Shown: piece after piece, positions 15,836-23,581 of the stretch
How the letters are laid out: each line of letters begins with the position of its first letter
Numbering within the stretch: the stretch's first letter is position 1
Origin: DATJAJ01 sp035622335
GTDB lineage: Archaea; Thermoproteota; Nitrososphaeria; Nitrososphaerales; Gagatemarchaeaceae
DNA length: 60,751 nucleotides
NCBI GenBank assembly: GCA_035622335.1
Contig: DASPVO010000047.1
Location: 1 to 60,751, forward strand
Direction: 5' to 3'
Notes under the pieces: model-generated
Seen by the model: only the letters and a program-made list of their open reading frames with translations
The model's database searches: none
What the model was told of the DNA's origin: nothing
Made by a program: the position numbers and the translations under genes

Positions 15836-15873
15836 GCTTCAGCCGCAGACCCGCGGGGTGGCTAAGAACCTTG

Positions 15874-17208
15874 TCAGTTGGGCAGGCAGTCGCCGCCCTC
15901 GTCCATGAAGAGCGTCTCGACGTCCTGACCCTTGCGGACGACGGTGTATACGCCCTGGGCGTTTCGCATCAAGACGAACGGGCGCGGCTGACTGTGGAAG
16001 GGCATGTTCATGACAAGCGAGTAGGCTCCAACGTCTCTGAAGACCACCAGCTTGCCGACCTGAGCGTCTCCGAGCTTGGAACGGCTCGACGTCGGGAAGA
16101 TGTCGAGAGGGTCGCACAGACGCCCGACGAGCACCGTCTTGGGGAACGACGGCTTCCCTCCGGGAACGACCTCGACCGGATACTCGTGCTTGAGCAGGGC
16201 TGAATCGATCAGAAGATTGTACCCTGCGTCTACGTAGACGTACCTGTTCTCTCCAAACCTCTTGACGTTGACGATCCGGGCCACCAGGATGGTCGACTCG
16301 GCGCTCAGGAACCTCCCGCTCTCCGCGACGAGCGTGAACCTGCTCCCGACGCTCTCTCCGAGGCTGTTGATCTGGGCGACGATCTTCGAGGCGAGGTCCT
16401 TCGGCGTCGGCACAGGCTTACCGTACGAGACAGGGAGTCCTCCCCCAATGTCGAGAGTCCTTATCGGAAACTCTCCGAGCTGCTTCCTCGCGTTCAGTAT
16501 GAAGCTCTCGAGCTTCTCTATCGCTTCGGCGTAACACGAAGGGTCCTCAATCTGGCTCCCGAGGTGGAAGTGAAAGCCTTCGAACCTCAGACCGGGCGTG
16601 ACGAGTATCTTCTTCAGGATTTCGAACGCGCTGTCTTGTCCGGGCCCTTCGAACTGGACTCCGAACTTGCCAGCCCTCAGCGACCCTCTCAACTCCGCGT
16701 GGACGTGGACCTCGGGGTTGACCCTTATCATCACGCTGACCTCCTTGCCCGCCTTCGCCACCGCCTCGGCGAGATTGCAGAGCCCGTTCCAACTCGCGAC
16801 GACCACGCGCTTGACACCCTGGCTGACCACGGTCTCGTATTCAGCCTCCGTTTCTGTGATGCTGGTGTACATCACGCTCTCTGCGCTCCCTCCGCATCTC
16901 ATCACGAACTGCAGCTCCGCGGGAGCTGTGAGGTCGAACATTATCCCCTCCTCCACGAACGTCTTGATCACCGAGGGGTTGAAGTTCGCCTTCACGGAGT
17001 AGGCGACGCGGAACGCTCCCTTGAACTCCGAGAATGCCTGCTCCACCTCGTCGACCTTCTTTCTGAGCGTGGCCTCATCGATGAGGAAGTATGGAGTGCC
17101 AAATCTTTCTGCAAGACTGTAAAGATCCTTGTCTGAGAATCTTGGCGCGACGACCCCGACCTTCGTCACGGGTTGTGTACGAGATTCAACCAACTTTGTT
17201 TGATGCAC
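15874..17208 (-). CDS. PLP-dependent group IV decarboxylase, diaminopimelate/ornithine decarboxylase-like
   Basis: About 444 residues with a TIM barrel and a C-terminal beta domain. The PLP lysine is in YSVKANF (K73), the phosphate-side histidine in HFHLGSQ (H213), ESGRF is at 296, the catalytic cysteine is in CDPLD (C365) and the closing tyrosine in GAYS (Y396). Diaminopimelate decarboxylases usually have C-E-S-x-D; the C-D-x-x-D here is closer to ornithine-type enzymes, so the substrate is open. I use the GTG at 17208 because GCTTAAAAAT lies about 22 bases upstream; the frame stays open further to 17319. Confidence 0.8.
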   Translation of the reverse strand: MHQTKLVESRTQPVTKVGVVAPRFSDKDLYSLAERFGTPYFLIDEATLRKKVDEVEQAFSEFKGAFRVAYSVKANFNPSVIKTFVEEGIMFDLTAPAELQFVMRCGGSAESVMYTSITETEAEYETVVSQGVKRVVVASWNGLCNLAEAVAKAGKEVSVMIRVNPEVHVHAELRGSLRAGKFGVQFEGPGQDSAFEILKKILVTPGLRFEGFHFHLGSQIEDPSCYAEAIEKLESFILNARKQLGEFPIRTLDIGGGLPVSYGKPVPTPKDLASKIVAQINSLGESVGSRFTLVAESGRFLSAESTILVARIVNVKRFGENRYVYVDAGYNLLIDSALLKHEYPVEVVPGGKPSFPKTVLVGRLCDPLDIFPTSSRSKLGDAQVGKLVVFRDVGAYSLVMNMPFHSQPRPFVLMRNAQGVYTVVRKGQDVETLFMDEGGDCLPN

Positions 17209-17225
17209 AATGGTTGAAGAATTTC

Positions 17226-17235
17226 GCTTAAAAAT
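17226..17235 (-). promoter_or_regulatory. TATA box of the PLP decarboxylase gene
   Basis: The minus strand reads ATTTTTAAGC, centred about 22 bases before the GTG chosen as start. The surrounding 200 bases (17209-17410) are AT-richer than the genes and hold the divergent promoters of this gene and the methyltransferase gene; I see no other feature there. Confidence 0.5.
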
Positions 17236-17410
17236 GTTGTCCCGAAAATTTCTGTTTTGTCCGGAAAATTCTCGGCCCAACTTTTCGCTATCGGCAAGAT
17301 TCCAGACTCCATATTCCAATCCGTTTTTTCATTCGCTAGCTTCCGCCGAGTGCTGTCGGAGAAGACTTTGCTCACGCTTATCTACAGAACGAGCGAAAAG
17401 TCGGAACAGC

Positions 17411-18463
17411 TTGGCGTTCACGCTCGCGATACGCACGAGTCTCCCACCAGAACGAGCCTTCTCGGCTTTCTTCGACGAGCTGCGCTCCGAAGCTGAACAA
17501 CGCGGGATGGAGATGGCGCTCGGCCCCTCTCGTCACCTGCGCGAGGGCGGGAGAATCGCCGGTACGTTTGAAGTTTGGAGGCGCGGAAGAGAGGCTCGGT
17601 TGAAACTCGCCCCAGGTAGTGGTGTCCCGAGAAGCGCAATCGTGGAGTACAAGTTCCGACGGGAAGGAAGCGGCTGCACGATTTCAATAAGGTTCGAAGG
17701 TCGTGAAGGCGACATCGGGGACGCCCCAGAGCAGCTGGGATGGTTCGCCAGAGAGATCGCACTGCCCTCCACATCCTCGCTTCTGGCTTCTCGCGCTGGA
17801 GAGTGGATCACAGACAGAAGGGCCAGGAGGCCCACGGGAAGACAATCGCGGAGTGTCTACGCTGACCCGATCTATCATCGTCCCAACTTCCTCTTGATTC
17901 TGGAGCAACTCAAGCTGATGAAGCGTGATGTGCTCCTGGATGTAGGTTGCGGAGGCGGGGCCTTTCTGAAGGAGGCGCTGCTGAGCGGCTGCAGCGCGGC
18001 CGGAGTCGACCACAGCGTAGACATGGTGGAACTCGCGGCAAGGACGAACAGGCAGGCGATCAGTGCAAAGAGGCTGGTGGTGAAGCGGGGTGAGGCAGAA
18101 GCTCTGCCCTTCGGCGACACTTCATTCACCTGCGCGACTATGACTGGAGTCTTCGGCTTCATACAACGACCCGTCGCTGCTTTCGAGGAGGTGCACAGGG
18201 TCCTAAAGAAGAGAGGGAGGTTTGTCCTGTTCACGAGCTCCAGCGAACTCAAGGGGACTCCCGCAGCTCCCGAACCAATGGCGAGCCGACTCCGCTTTTA
18301 CGATGATTCCGAGCTGGCGTCGACGGCTCGCAAAGCCGGATTCCGACGCGTGAAAGTGGCGAGACCCGACATGCTACGCTTTCTGCCTCAGACCAGAGTT
18401 CCCCAGGAGGCGCGGCCCCTCTTCGAAAACAGGTATGGGCAGCTCCTGGTGGCAACAAAGTGA
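17411..18463 (+). CDS. SRPBCC-like domain fused to a class I SAM methyltransferase
   Basis: About 350 residues. Residues 1-145 resemble a helix-grip (SRPBCC) domain: FTLAIRTSLPPERAFSAFFDEL start, then alternating strands (TFEVWRRG, ARLKLAPG, TISIRFEG) and a terminal helix. From about 155 a Rossmann methyltransferase follows, with motif I LLDVGCGGGAFL near 175, VVKRGEAEALPFGD and CATMTGVFGF as later motifs, and a core like ubiquinone/menaquinone methyltransferases. The TTG start at 17411 restores the SRPBCC N-terminus and has CTTATCTAC about 35 bases upstream. The ligand is unknown; the first domain may present a hydrophobic methyl acceptor. It overlaps the next gene by GTGA. Confidence 0.75.
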   Translation: MAFTLAIRTSLPPERAFSAFFDELRSEAEQRGMEMALGPSRHLREGGRIAGTFEVWRRGREARLKLAPGSGVPRSAIVEYKFRREGSGCTISIRFEGREGDIGDAPEQLGWFAREIALPSTSSLLASRAGEWITDRRARRPTGRQSRSVYADPIYHRPNFLLILEQLKLMKRDVLLDVGCGGGAFLKEALLSGCSAAGVDHSVDMVELAARTNRQAISAKRLVVKRGEAEALPFGDTSFTCATMTGVFGFIQRPVAAFEEVHRVLKKRGRFVLFTSSSELKGTPAAPEPMASRLRFYDDSELASTARKAGFRRVKVARPDMLRFLPQTRVPQEARPLFENRYGQLLVATK

Positions 18464-18750
18464 CGATGACGAAGGGCGGAAGTTACTTCGTCTATCTACT
18501 GCGTTGCGCCGATGGGACCCTCTACGCCGGGTACACCAACGACGTGGAGCGAAGGCTCGAGATGCACAACTCGGGAAGGGGTGCGAAGTACACGAGAGGA
18601 AGGACTCCGGTCGCCCTAGCTTACCTCGAACGCGTCCGGACAAAAGGTTCGGCGCTAAGGAGGGAGGCTGAAGTGAAAGCTCTGAGGAGAAAGGAAAAGC
18701 TGACTCTGTGCGAGCGGTATCACGTCCACCCGAAGCTCAGCTCACGCTAG
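18460..18750 (+). CDS. GIY-YIG domain endonuclease, UPF0213 / YhbQ-like
   Basis: A 96-residue single-domain nuclease-like protein. The GIY-YIG core appears as FVYLLRCADGTLYAGYTND with the catalytic arginine in DVERRLEMHNSG and the KYTRGR segment after it; the family glutamate is in REAEVKAL. Small proteins of this type in bacteria and archaea are linked to DNA repair, with exact substrates unclear. GTG start overlapping the methyltransferase stop by 4 bases (GTGA), so the two are translated together. Confidence 0.88.
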   Translation: MTMTKGGSYFVYLLRCADGTLYAGYTNDVERRLEMHNSGRGAKYTRGRTPVALAYLERVRTKGSALRREAEVKALRRKEKLTLCERYHVHPKLSSR

Positions 18751-18793
18751 TCGGAACAACCCGCGAACGTTCAATGCTCTCTGAGTGTCGCGG

Positions 18794-19144
18794 CTACTTG
18801 CCGACGACTATTTCGATTGAAGAGACGTTCCTGGTTTCTGCGCCCTCGCCAACGACTTCGGTGGAGATGCGTATGTCCTTCACCTTGAACTGGCCACCGC
18901 CGAGCCTCTTCGTGACTATCTCAGCCACGTCGACGGCCCTGCCGATCGCCATTCCCCTCGCCTTGACGTTCACCTCTCCCGCCTGGGCCAGCTGGATGAG
19001 CGCGCTCATCGCATAGCTCATGACCGGCTTCTTGCCCACGAAGATGTGGTTTGGTGGGGATGTTCTCATTTGTGGTGTGTTGGCTTGTTCGGTCCTCTCT
19101 TCGTGCTCTTCCGAGCCTTCCGAGTCGGATTTCTTTCTTGGCAT
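18794..19144 (-). CDS. albA: Alba-family DNA/RNA-binding chromatin protein
   Basis: A 116-residue protein. The first 28 residues are a low-complexity polar extension, and the rest is the Alba fold: NHIFVGKKPVMSYAMSAL with the conserved lysine in the GKKPVM loop, VNVKARGMAIGRAVDVAEIV, and FKVKDIRISTEVV with the final strand IEIVVGK. Alba dimers coat DNA and bind RNA in archaea. The extension is longer than in Sulfolobus Alba. I chose the ATG at 19144 because the frame further upstream looks non-coding and a TATATATA box precedes it by about 40 bases. Confidence 0.93.
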   Translation of the reverse strand: MPRKKSDSEGSEEHEERTEQANTPQMRTSPPNHIFVGKKPVMSYAMSALIQLAQAGEVNVKARGMAIGRAVDVAEIVTKRLGGGQFKVKDIRISTEVVGEGAETRNVSSIEIVVGK

Positions 19145-19178
19145 ATGATTGACCTGCGTCGGCACGCCCGACCGGTCC

Positions 19179-19189
19179 GATATATATGG
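19179..19189. promoter_or_regulatory. Shared symmetric TATA box between alba and the FAH gene
   Basis: GATATATATGG is nearly symmetric and the only strong TATA-like element in the 76 bases between the two divergent start codons, about 40 bases from the Alba ATG and 37 from the FAH ATG. It can serve either direction. Confidence 0.55.
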
Positions 19190-19220
19190 GTTGGCGGGAG
19201 CGCGGAGACGATAGAGAAGC

Positions 19221-20108
19221 ATGAAGCTCGCGAACTTCCGGTTCGGGGGTACAGTCCGCCCTGGCCTTGTTTTGCACGACATGGTCTTCGACGTGGCGGA
19301 GGTCTCTTCTGCGATGTCTAGGGTGAGCAACATCGACGACATGCTCCGAATGGGCCTCCTCGAGACCCTCCATGAGGAATCTGCAGCTGGGTTGCACGGG
19401 GTTCAGGTTAAGGAGGCCAAGTTTCTCAGCCCGGTGCTCAACCCAGACAAGATACTGCTCGCCGCCGTCAACTATGCTTCGCACAGGCGCGAGCAGTCAG
19501 CGGGAGAGAGGACGGAGCCGTATCTGTTCACCAAGTTCGGCAGCTGTCTCGTCGGGCAGGACGACCCCGTGGTCCTACCTAGAGTGAGCAAGAAGATGGA
19601 CTGGGAGGTCGAGCTTGCGGTGATAATCGGAAGAAAGGGGAAGTACGTACCAAAGGAGAAGGCGATGGAATACGTCGCCGGTTACTCCGTCGCGAACGAC
19701 ATCAGTTTCAGAGATCTTCAGTTCCCTCCTGGATGGCCCGAGAGGCTGAACCCACTCGGACAGAACTGGGTCAAAGGCAAGATGCTTGATACGGCTCTGC
19801 CTCTCGGCCCTTGCCTAGTGAGCAGCTCGGAGATACCCGACCCCTACGACCTGGACATGACACTGAAAGTCAACGGAGTGGAACGACAGAGGGCGAACAC
19901 GGGCGACATGATATCCAGAATCGACCGGCTGATAGAGTACGCATCCGATGGAGTCACGCTGCTTCCCGGGGATGTCATCTCCACGGGGACTCCCGCAGGG
20001 GTGGCCGTCTTCTCCGGTGCGCCCTTTCTGAAGGCGGGGGACCGAATAGAGGCATGGATCGAAGGGATAGGTACCCTGAGGAACACGGTTATTGGAGAGA
20101 CGGCATGA
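19221..20108 (+). CDS. Fumarylacetoacetate hydrolase (FAH) family protein
   Basis: A 295-residue enzyme. Its C-terminal 215 residues have the FAH fold: ILLAAVNYASHRREQ, the metal-binding DWEVELAVIIG near residue 126, AGYSVANDISFRD, and the closing GDVISTGTPAGV near 255. Members hydrolyse or decarboxylate beta-diketo acids such as fumarylacetoacetate, acylpyruvates or oxaloacetate and use Mg2+. The precise substrate cannot be read. The neighbouring convergent 2-hydroxyacid dehydrogenase could handle a related keto acid. The N-terminal 70 residues match the usual small lead domain. Confidence 0.88.
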   Translation: MKLANFRFGGTVRPGLVLHDMVFDVAEVSSAMSRVSNIDDMLRMGLLETLHEESAAGLHGVQVKEAKFLSPVLNPDKILLAAVNYASHRREQSAGERTEPYLFTKFGSCLVGQDDPVVLPRVSKKMDWEVELAVIIGRKGKYVPKEKAMEYVAGYSVANDISFRDLQFPPGWPERLNPLGQNWVKGKMLDTALPLGPCLVSSSEIPDPYDLDMTLKVNGVERQRANTGDMISRIDRLIEYASDGVTLLPGDVISTGTPAGVAVFSGAPFLKAGDRIEAWIEGIGTLRNTVIGETA

Positions 20109-20181
20109 GCTCTGCCCGCACCAGTTACAATCACTGACTGCCGCTCTCCAATTTCGGCTCAAGTGCGTGTCTGGAGCCCTG

Positions 20182-21102
20182 TTATGCCCTATATTCTTCC
20201 ACGTTCACTCTGTTCTTGGCGCTGCCCGTCGTGAGGAACAACCTCACGTTCTCTGCTGCCTTCGTTTTGGCGTCCTTGAGCGCGGTAGGGTCAGACAGTG
20301 TCCCACCTGCGGCGTGGATCGTGCCCACGAAGTTAGGAAGCCCCCAAAGTGGGACGTTGAAGTTCTCTCGCCCGTCGGCTCCCCTCCAGTAGACGTCGGT
20401 ACCGAATCTCGTTTCGGGCCTTTCACTCAGCAGCCTCGTGATTGAATCGAGGTCGACGGTGTCGCCCCTGCCGACGTTGACGATGACGACGGATCTTTTG
20501 GCCCCCTGTAGGAGGTCGTAATTGAGAATCCCGCGCGTCTCTCTGGTGAGGGGGAGAGCATCCATGATAAGGTCAGCCGACTCTATCACACTACCCAGCG
20601 TCGAGATCGGGTGCTTCTCGTCGAACACTTCTGGAGTCCTGAAGGACCTAGAAATTCCCACGGTCCTCATCGACAGCCACCTCTTCCCTTTCTCCGCTAT
20701 GGAGGAGCCGATCGCGCCGCATCCCAAGACCAGAAGGGTCTTGCCGCGAAGGATGTAGGGAGGGACCCTCTGATCCCTCGCTCCCAGCCCCTTGGCCGCC
20801 CCGAATGCAAGGCCCCATGCGTGCTCTGCGACCTGCTCTGTGAATGCTCCAGCATTGGAGAAGACGACTGCACCTGGGGGGAGCGCTGAGTATGCGATGT
20901 TGTCAACGCCGGCCGAGATCGTCTGGACGGCTCTCAGGCTCCTCATGCTGGCGAGAAGGGAAGGCGTCACCTTGTAGGGGAACGATATCAGTACCTCTGC
21001 GCTGGCGAGTGTCTCGCCGTCCGCTTCGCCCTCCCTCAGACCGAATGGTTCGAGCAGAATTCTGGAGGCATCGTCGAGGACTTCAGTCGAATAGACCTTC
21101 AC
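20182..21102 (-). CDS. D-2-hydroxyacid dehydrogenase (phosphoglycerate dehydrogenase-like)
   Basis: A 306-residue NAD(P)-dependent oxidoreductase. The dinucleotide loop GCGAIGSSIAEKG starts at residue 127, the catalytic arginine is in NVGRGDTVD, and the histidine segment is TIHAAGGT near 270. It lacks the C-terminal ACT domain of serine-pathway enzymes, so glyoxylate, hydroxypyruvate or a branched keto acid are candidate substrates. GTG start at 21102, with a TATA-like CTTTTATGAAG about 60 bases upstream. The 140 bases upstream, to the end of rpoK, contain no other recognisable feature. Confidence 0.87.
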   Translation of the reverse strand: MKVYSTEVLDDASRILLEPFGLREGEADGETLASAEVLISFPYKVTPSLLASMRSLRAVQTISAGVDNIAYSALPPGAVVFSNAGAFTEQVAEHAWGLAFGAAKGLGARDQRVPPYILRGKTLLVLGCGAIGSSIAEKGKRWLSMRTVGISRSFRTPEVFDEKHPISTLGSVIESADLIMDALPLTRETRGILNYDLLQGAKRSVVIVNVGRGDTVDLDSITRLLSERPETRFGTDVYWRGADGRENFNVPLWGLPNFVGTIHAAGGTLSDPTALKDAKTKAAENVRLFLTTGSAKNRVNVEEYRA

Positions 21103-21242
21103 GTCTTCTTTTCGTGCAGAGAGCAGAGACTATTGGCCCCCGAAGTTTACCTTCGAGACTTCATAAAAGTAAGTACCCATCTCCGCTACGAGCGGGAGAG
21201 TCCCACTCGCTGAGTCGGCCTGGCAAGAATACCCTGTAGCAG

Positions 21243-21533
21243 CTATTCCTGAAGCGCGTTTATCGGGATGTCCTGCGTAACCCCGTTGGGAAGAGCCCTG
21301 CGTATCGAAATCGGAAGAGCTCCCTCCCTGAGCTCCGCGGTCGCGATTTCTATCGCACCACGGAATGAGCCCACTAAGGGCACGAAAGAGGGTGCCCCCA
21401 TAGCTATCTGCAGAGACCTGGCTCCGACGATCCTGGCCTTCTCGAAGCGCGTGAGCTTTGGGGGGCCTATCTTGACCTCAAAGTCGGAAGCGGAGGATAT
21501 TCTACCCTTCTTGGCGGCTGTGGGCGGAGACAA
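21243..21533 (-). CDS. rpoK: DNA-directed RNA polymerase subunit K (Rpb6 homologue)
   Basis: A 96-residue subunit that clamps the largest polymerase subunits during assembly. The family core is plain: LTRFEKARIVGARSLQIAMGAP followed, after a short loop, by IEIATAELREGALPISIRRALPNG. The N-terminal 25 residues are a basic variable tail. TTG start. Archaeal RpoK is normally 60-100 residues long. It stands alone here rather than in a ribosomal-protein operon. Confidence 0.93.
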   Translation of the reverse strand: MSPPTAAKKGRISSASDFEVKIGPPKLTRFEKARIVGARSLQIAMGAPSFVPLVGSFRGAIEIATAELREGALPISIRRALPNGVTQDIPINALQE

Positions 21534-21636
21534 GGAGGTACCTGGGACTGCTACGCCTTTGGAAGTACTCTCATAAGTCTTCCGATATCATGTTGAGATA
21601 AGCGCCCTGAATTTGGTGACGCGCTTCCCCTCCGGC

Positions 21637-21670
21637 AAAAAAGGAGGTCAGCAGCAGAGCTTTCTGCTGC
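21637..21670 (-). terminator. Hairpin plus T-tract terminator after the surface protein gene
   Basis: On the minus strand, 17 bases past the surface protein stop, a perfect 8-base stem GCAGCAGA / TCTGCTGC with a 4-base loop is followed after 8 bases by six T residues. This is an intrinsic-terminator layout, rare in the rest of the window. Confidence 0.55.
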
Positions 21671-21685
21671 CGACGATTGCGAAAT

Positions 21686-21700
21686 CTTACGCGGCGTAAG
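21686..21700 (-). repeat. Perfect palindrome over the surface protein stop codon
   Basis: CTTACGC-G-GCGTAAG, a 7-base inverted repeat with a single central base, overlaps the TAA stop at 21687-21689. It recalls the hairpin that starts at the stop codon of the ABC permease at 1595. Confidence 0.45.
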
Positions 21701-22442
21701 ATGGGTGTCTGCTGGTGAACTTGCCCCTTAGGAGGAGTAGTCCAGGGATGGCGAATGCCAACACGAGGGTGACTCCAAGTGGGAATTGTGGAACGCTGGA
21801 GGGAGGTGGGAATCCTGGAGTGCCGACTGTGAATGGTTCGCACTCGACCACCGACTTGTAGTAGTAGTTCCAGTCACCTGGTTGCTCACCGTACTGAGTG
21901 TTCCATGTGCCGTGTCCAGAACCATCCGACTTCCCGGTGCCCGTGTAGACCACGTAGTAGTAGTAGGATCCGGGTGAGAGAGTTGAGGTGGGGTTCGATG
22001 TGAATGTTCCCGAGCCACTGACAGAGTTAGACCCTTCTGCAGTAGCATCGGTGGGCGCAGTTGTTGGACAAGTCGTCTCTGTTCCGGAGACGAGATAGAA
22101 CGATATCGTGCCGTAGTTGCAGCTATCGCCCTTGTCGCCTCCGTTTCCGAACCACGATGAAGTGCCGAAGCCACTGCCGAAGTAGCTCCACTCGTCACAT
22201 CCGTAGGTCTTTTCGTTCAGCGTGAGGACCGCGGAGTCCTCGATGCCGGTTATACCTCCGGGGAGCGGGCTAGTGGAACTGCAAGCCGAAAAGAGGCTGT
22301 CAGTCGTGCACTGAATAGTTGTTGCGAGAGTTGGTGTAGCAGGTTGCGATGAGCATGCAAGTGCGACGGGTCCCGCGCCGAGTACCAAGACTACGGCCAG
22401 CGCCCCTAGCACTGCAAGCTTCTTCGTCATGCTGTCGAACAT
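21687..22442 (-). CDS. Secreted, C-terminally anchored surface protein with PQF-type tail
   Basis: About 251 residues. A signal peptide (KKLAVLGALAVVLVLGAGPVALAC) is followed by a Ser/Thr/Gly-rich, cysteine-containing extracellular region without a recognised domain, with runs such as TYGCDEWSYFGSGFG and SYYYYVVYTGTG. The C-terminus is SVPQFPLG, a hydrophobic helix of about 16 residues, and a basic end (RGKF). That tripartite tail resembles archaeal PxF-type sorting signals processed by archaeosortases. The ATG at 22442 lies about 27 bases after TATA. The 237 bases upstream, to the next gene, hold only the two divergent promoters. Confidence 0.8.
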   Translation of the reverse strand: MFDSMTKKLAVLGALAVVLVLGAGPVALACSSQPATPTLATTIQCTTDSLFSACSSTSPLPGGITGIEDSAVLTLNEKTYGCDEWSYFGSGFGTSSWFGNGGDKGDSCNYGTISFYLVSGTETTCPTTAPTDATAEGSNSVSGSGTFTSNPTSTLSPGSYYYYVVYTGTGKSDGSGHGTWNTQYGEQPGDWNYYYKSVVECEPFTVGTPGFPPPSSVPQFPLGVTLVLAFAIPGLLLLRGKFTSRHPSYAA

Positions 22443-22464
22443 CGAGCGTGAATTCCGATTCAAT

Positions 22465-22474
22465 CTATATAACG
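22465..22474 (-). promoter_or_regulatory. TATA box of the surface protein gene
   Basis: The minus strand reads CGTTATATAG, centred about 27 bases before the ATG at 22442; this is one of the best TATA matches in the window and implies a leaderless mRNA. Confidence 0.6.
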
Positions 22475-22679
22475 CGTTTGAAGCGCAAAGCAACAAAAAC
22501 AGGATTCCTGATTCAGCAAGCGCATACTCGCACACGAGACGACCTTCATCAGACCCCACCTCCGTAATCTCGGACAGAACCGGCACCCGTTCGCTCTCCA
22601 GGCCGCGCGACTCCGAGGTGCCAATTTGGCGGGACTGCGGAAAAGTCATAAGACCTCTCCGGGCCTGGTCTATGCTGGT

Positions 22680-23066
22680 TTGAGCTCGCCCGGCTCCGTC
22701 TCGAAGATAGAGTGCAACGCTGAAGTCAGGGGAAGGGGGTCCGCCAAGGTTTCGTTGTTCAGACATCTATCGCCGCTCACCATCAACGCCATGATGAGAG
22801 TCATGCCCATCCACAGCAGGGTCAACCTGCAACCCGCCATGGTCTGCCTGTTCACCGACATCAGGACAGGCGTGGAGAAGGCGAGGACAGACTTCCAGCG
22901 AGGGGACGTCGCGTTCATGGCCGCGGGTGGCTTGATCTGCATATTCGTTGCAGCCGCAAAGAGCGGAAGGCCCCTCAATCCGATAGGCAAGGTGGAGAGC
23001 GGAATCGAACTCTTCGACGAGGTTAGACTGGGCGACGTGGTGTCTCTGAGAGCCGAGATCGCGTGA
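22680..23066 (+). CDS. Cyclophilin-like fold protein (DUF369-type)
   Basis: About 128 residues. The arrangement of short strands (ISKIECNAEV, INAMMRVMPIHSRV, MVCLFTDIRTG) and the glycine-rich GDVAFMAAGGLICIF resemble the compact beta-barrel of archaeal and Thermotoga cyclophilin-like proteins of unknown function. The signature catalytic arginine of true cyclophilins cannot be placed with confidence. The TTG at 22680 was chosen because TCATAAGACC lies about 30 bases upstream and the residues before it look non-coding. It overlaps the following acetyltransferase by GTGA. Confidence 0.7.
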   Translation: MSSPGSVSKIECNAEVRGRGSAKVSLFRHLSPLTINAMMRVMPIHSRVNLQPAMVCLFTDIRTGVEKARTDFQRGDVAFMAAGGLICIFVAAAKSGRPLNPIGKVESGIELFDEVRLGDVVSLRAEIA

Positions 23067-23581
23067 AGGAGCGTTATAGAGTCAGAAGAGCCGGTCCGCG
23101 GGACATGGAGACTCTGGTCCATCAGCGCCACTCGATGTTCACCGACATCAGGCCGAGAACCTCAGAGGAGATGGAGCTTCATGACTCCGCCTTCAGAGCC
23201 TGGGCGCTCAGAAAAATGAGGAAGAAACGGCTATTCTGCTTCTTGATAGAGGGGGAGAACCGGAAGGTGGTCGCCGGAGGAAGCATCTGGTTGAGGGAAC
23301 ACCAGCCGGGTCCAGGGAGAAGGGACGGACTGACGCCCTACTTGATGTCGATGTACACGGAACCGGAGTACAGAGGCAAGGGCCTTGCAACTATGCTCCT
23401 AGCGTACACCACAGACTGGGCCAGGAAAGAGGGGTACGGCAGGATAGAACTCCACGCCAGCAAGTACGGGGAGCCTGTCTATGCGAGGTTCGGCTACGAG
23501 AAATCCAACGAGATGGTATACAGGTTCGAGACCGAGCTCAAGAAGCCTTCGAAGGGACGGTCCAGACGTAGTGCCCGCTGA
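23063..23581 (+). CDS. GNAT-family N-acetyltransferase
   Basis: A 172-residue acetyltransferase of the GCN5 type. YLMSMYTEPEYRGKGLATMLL is the strand and acetyl-CoA pyrophosphate loop (RGKGLA), and YARFGYEKSNEMVYRF the closing strands. An N-terminal DMETLVHQRHSMF helix is typical of enzymes acting on small amines or amino groups, but no substrate can be named. The GTG start overlaps the stop of the cyclophilin-like gene; the 3' end overlaps the S25e gene on the other strand by 44 bases. Confidence 0.85.
   Translation: MKERYRVRRAGPRDMETLVHQRHSMFTDIRPRTSEEMELHDSAFRAWALRKMRKKRLFCFLIEGENRKVVAGGSIWLREHQPGPGRRDGLTPYLMSMYTEPEYRGKGLATMLLAYTTDWARKEGYGRIELHASKYGEPVYARFGYEKSNEMVYRFETELKKPSKGRSRRSAR

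Noticed and set aside
17209..17410. N-terminal extensions of the decarboxylase and of the methyltransferase that would cross each other
   Set aside because: Both frames stay open through the shared intergenic region, but the residues look random and promoters with leaderless spacing lie inside. The shorter starts at 17208 and 17411 avoid the conflict.
21103..21242. A possible small RNA or tRNA in the gap between the dehydrogenase and rpoK
   Set aside because: There are short complementary pieces but no acceptor stem, no TTCGA loop, and no C/D box pair in the right spacing.
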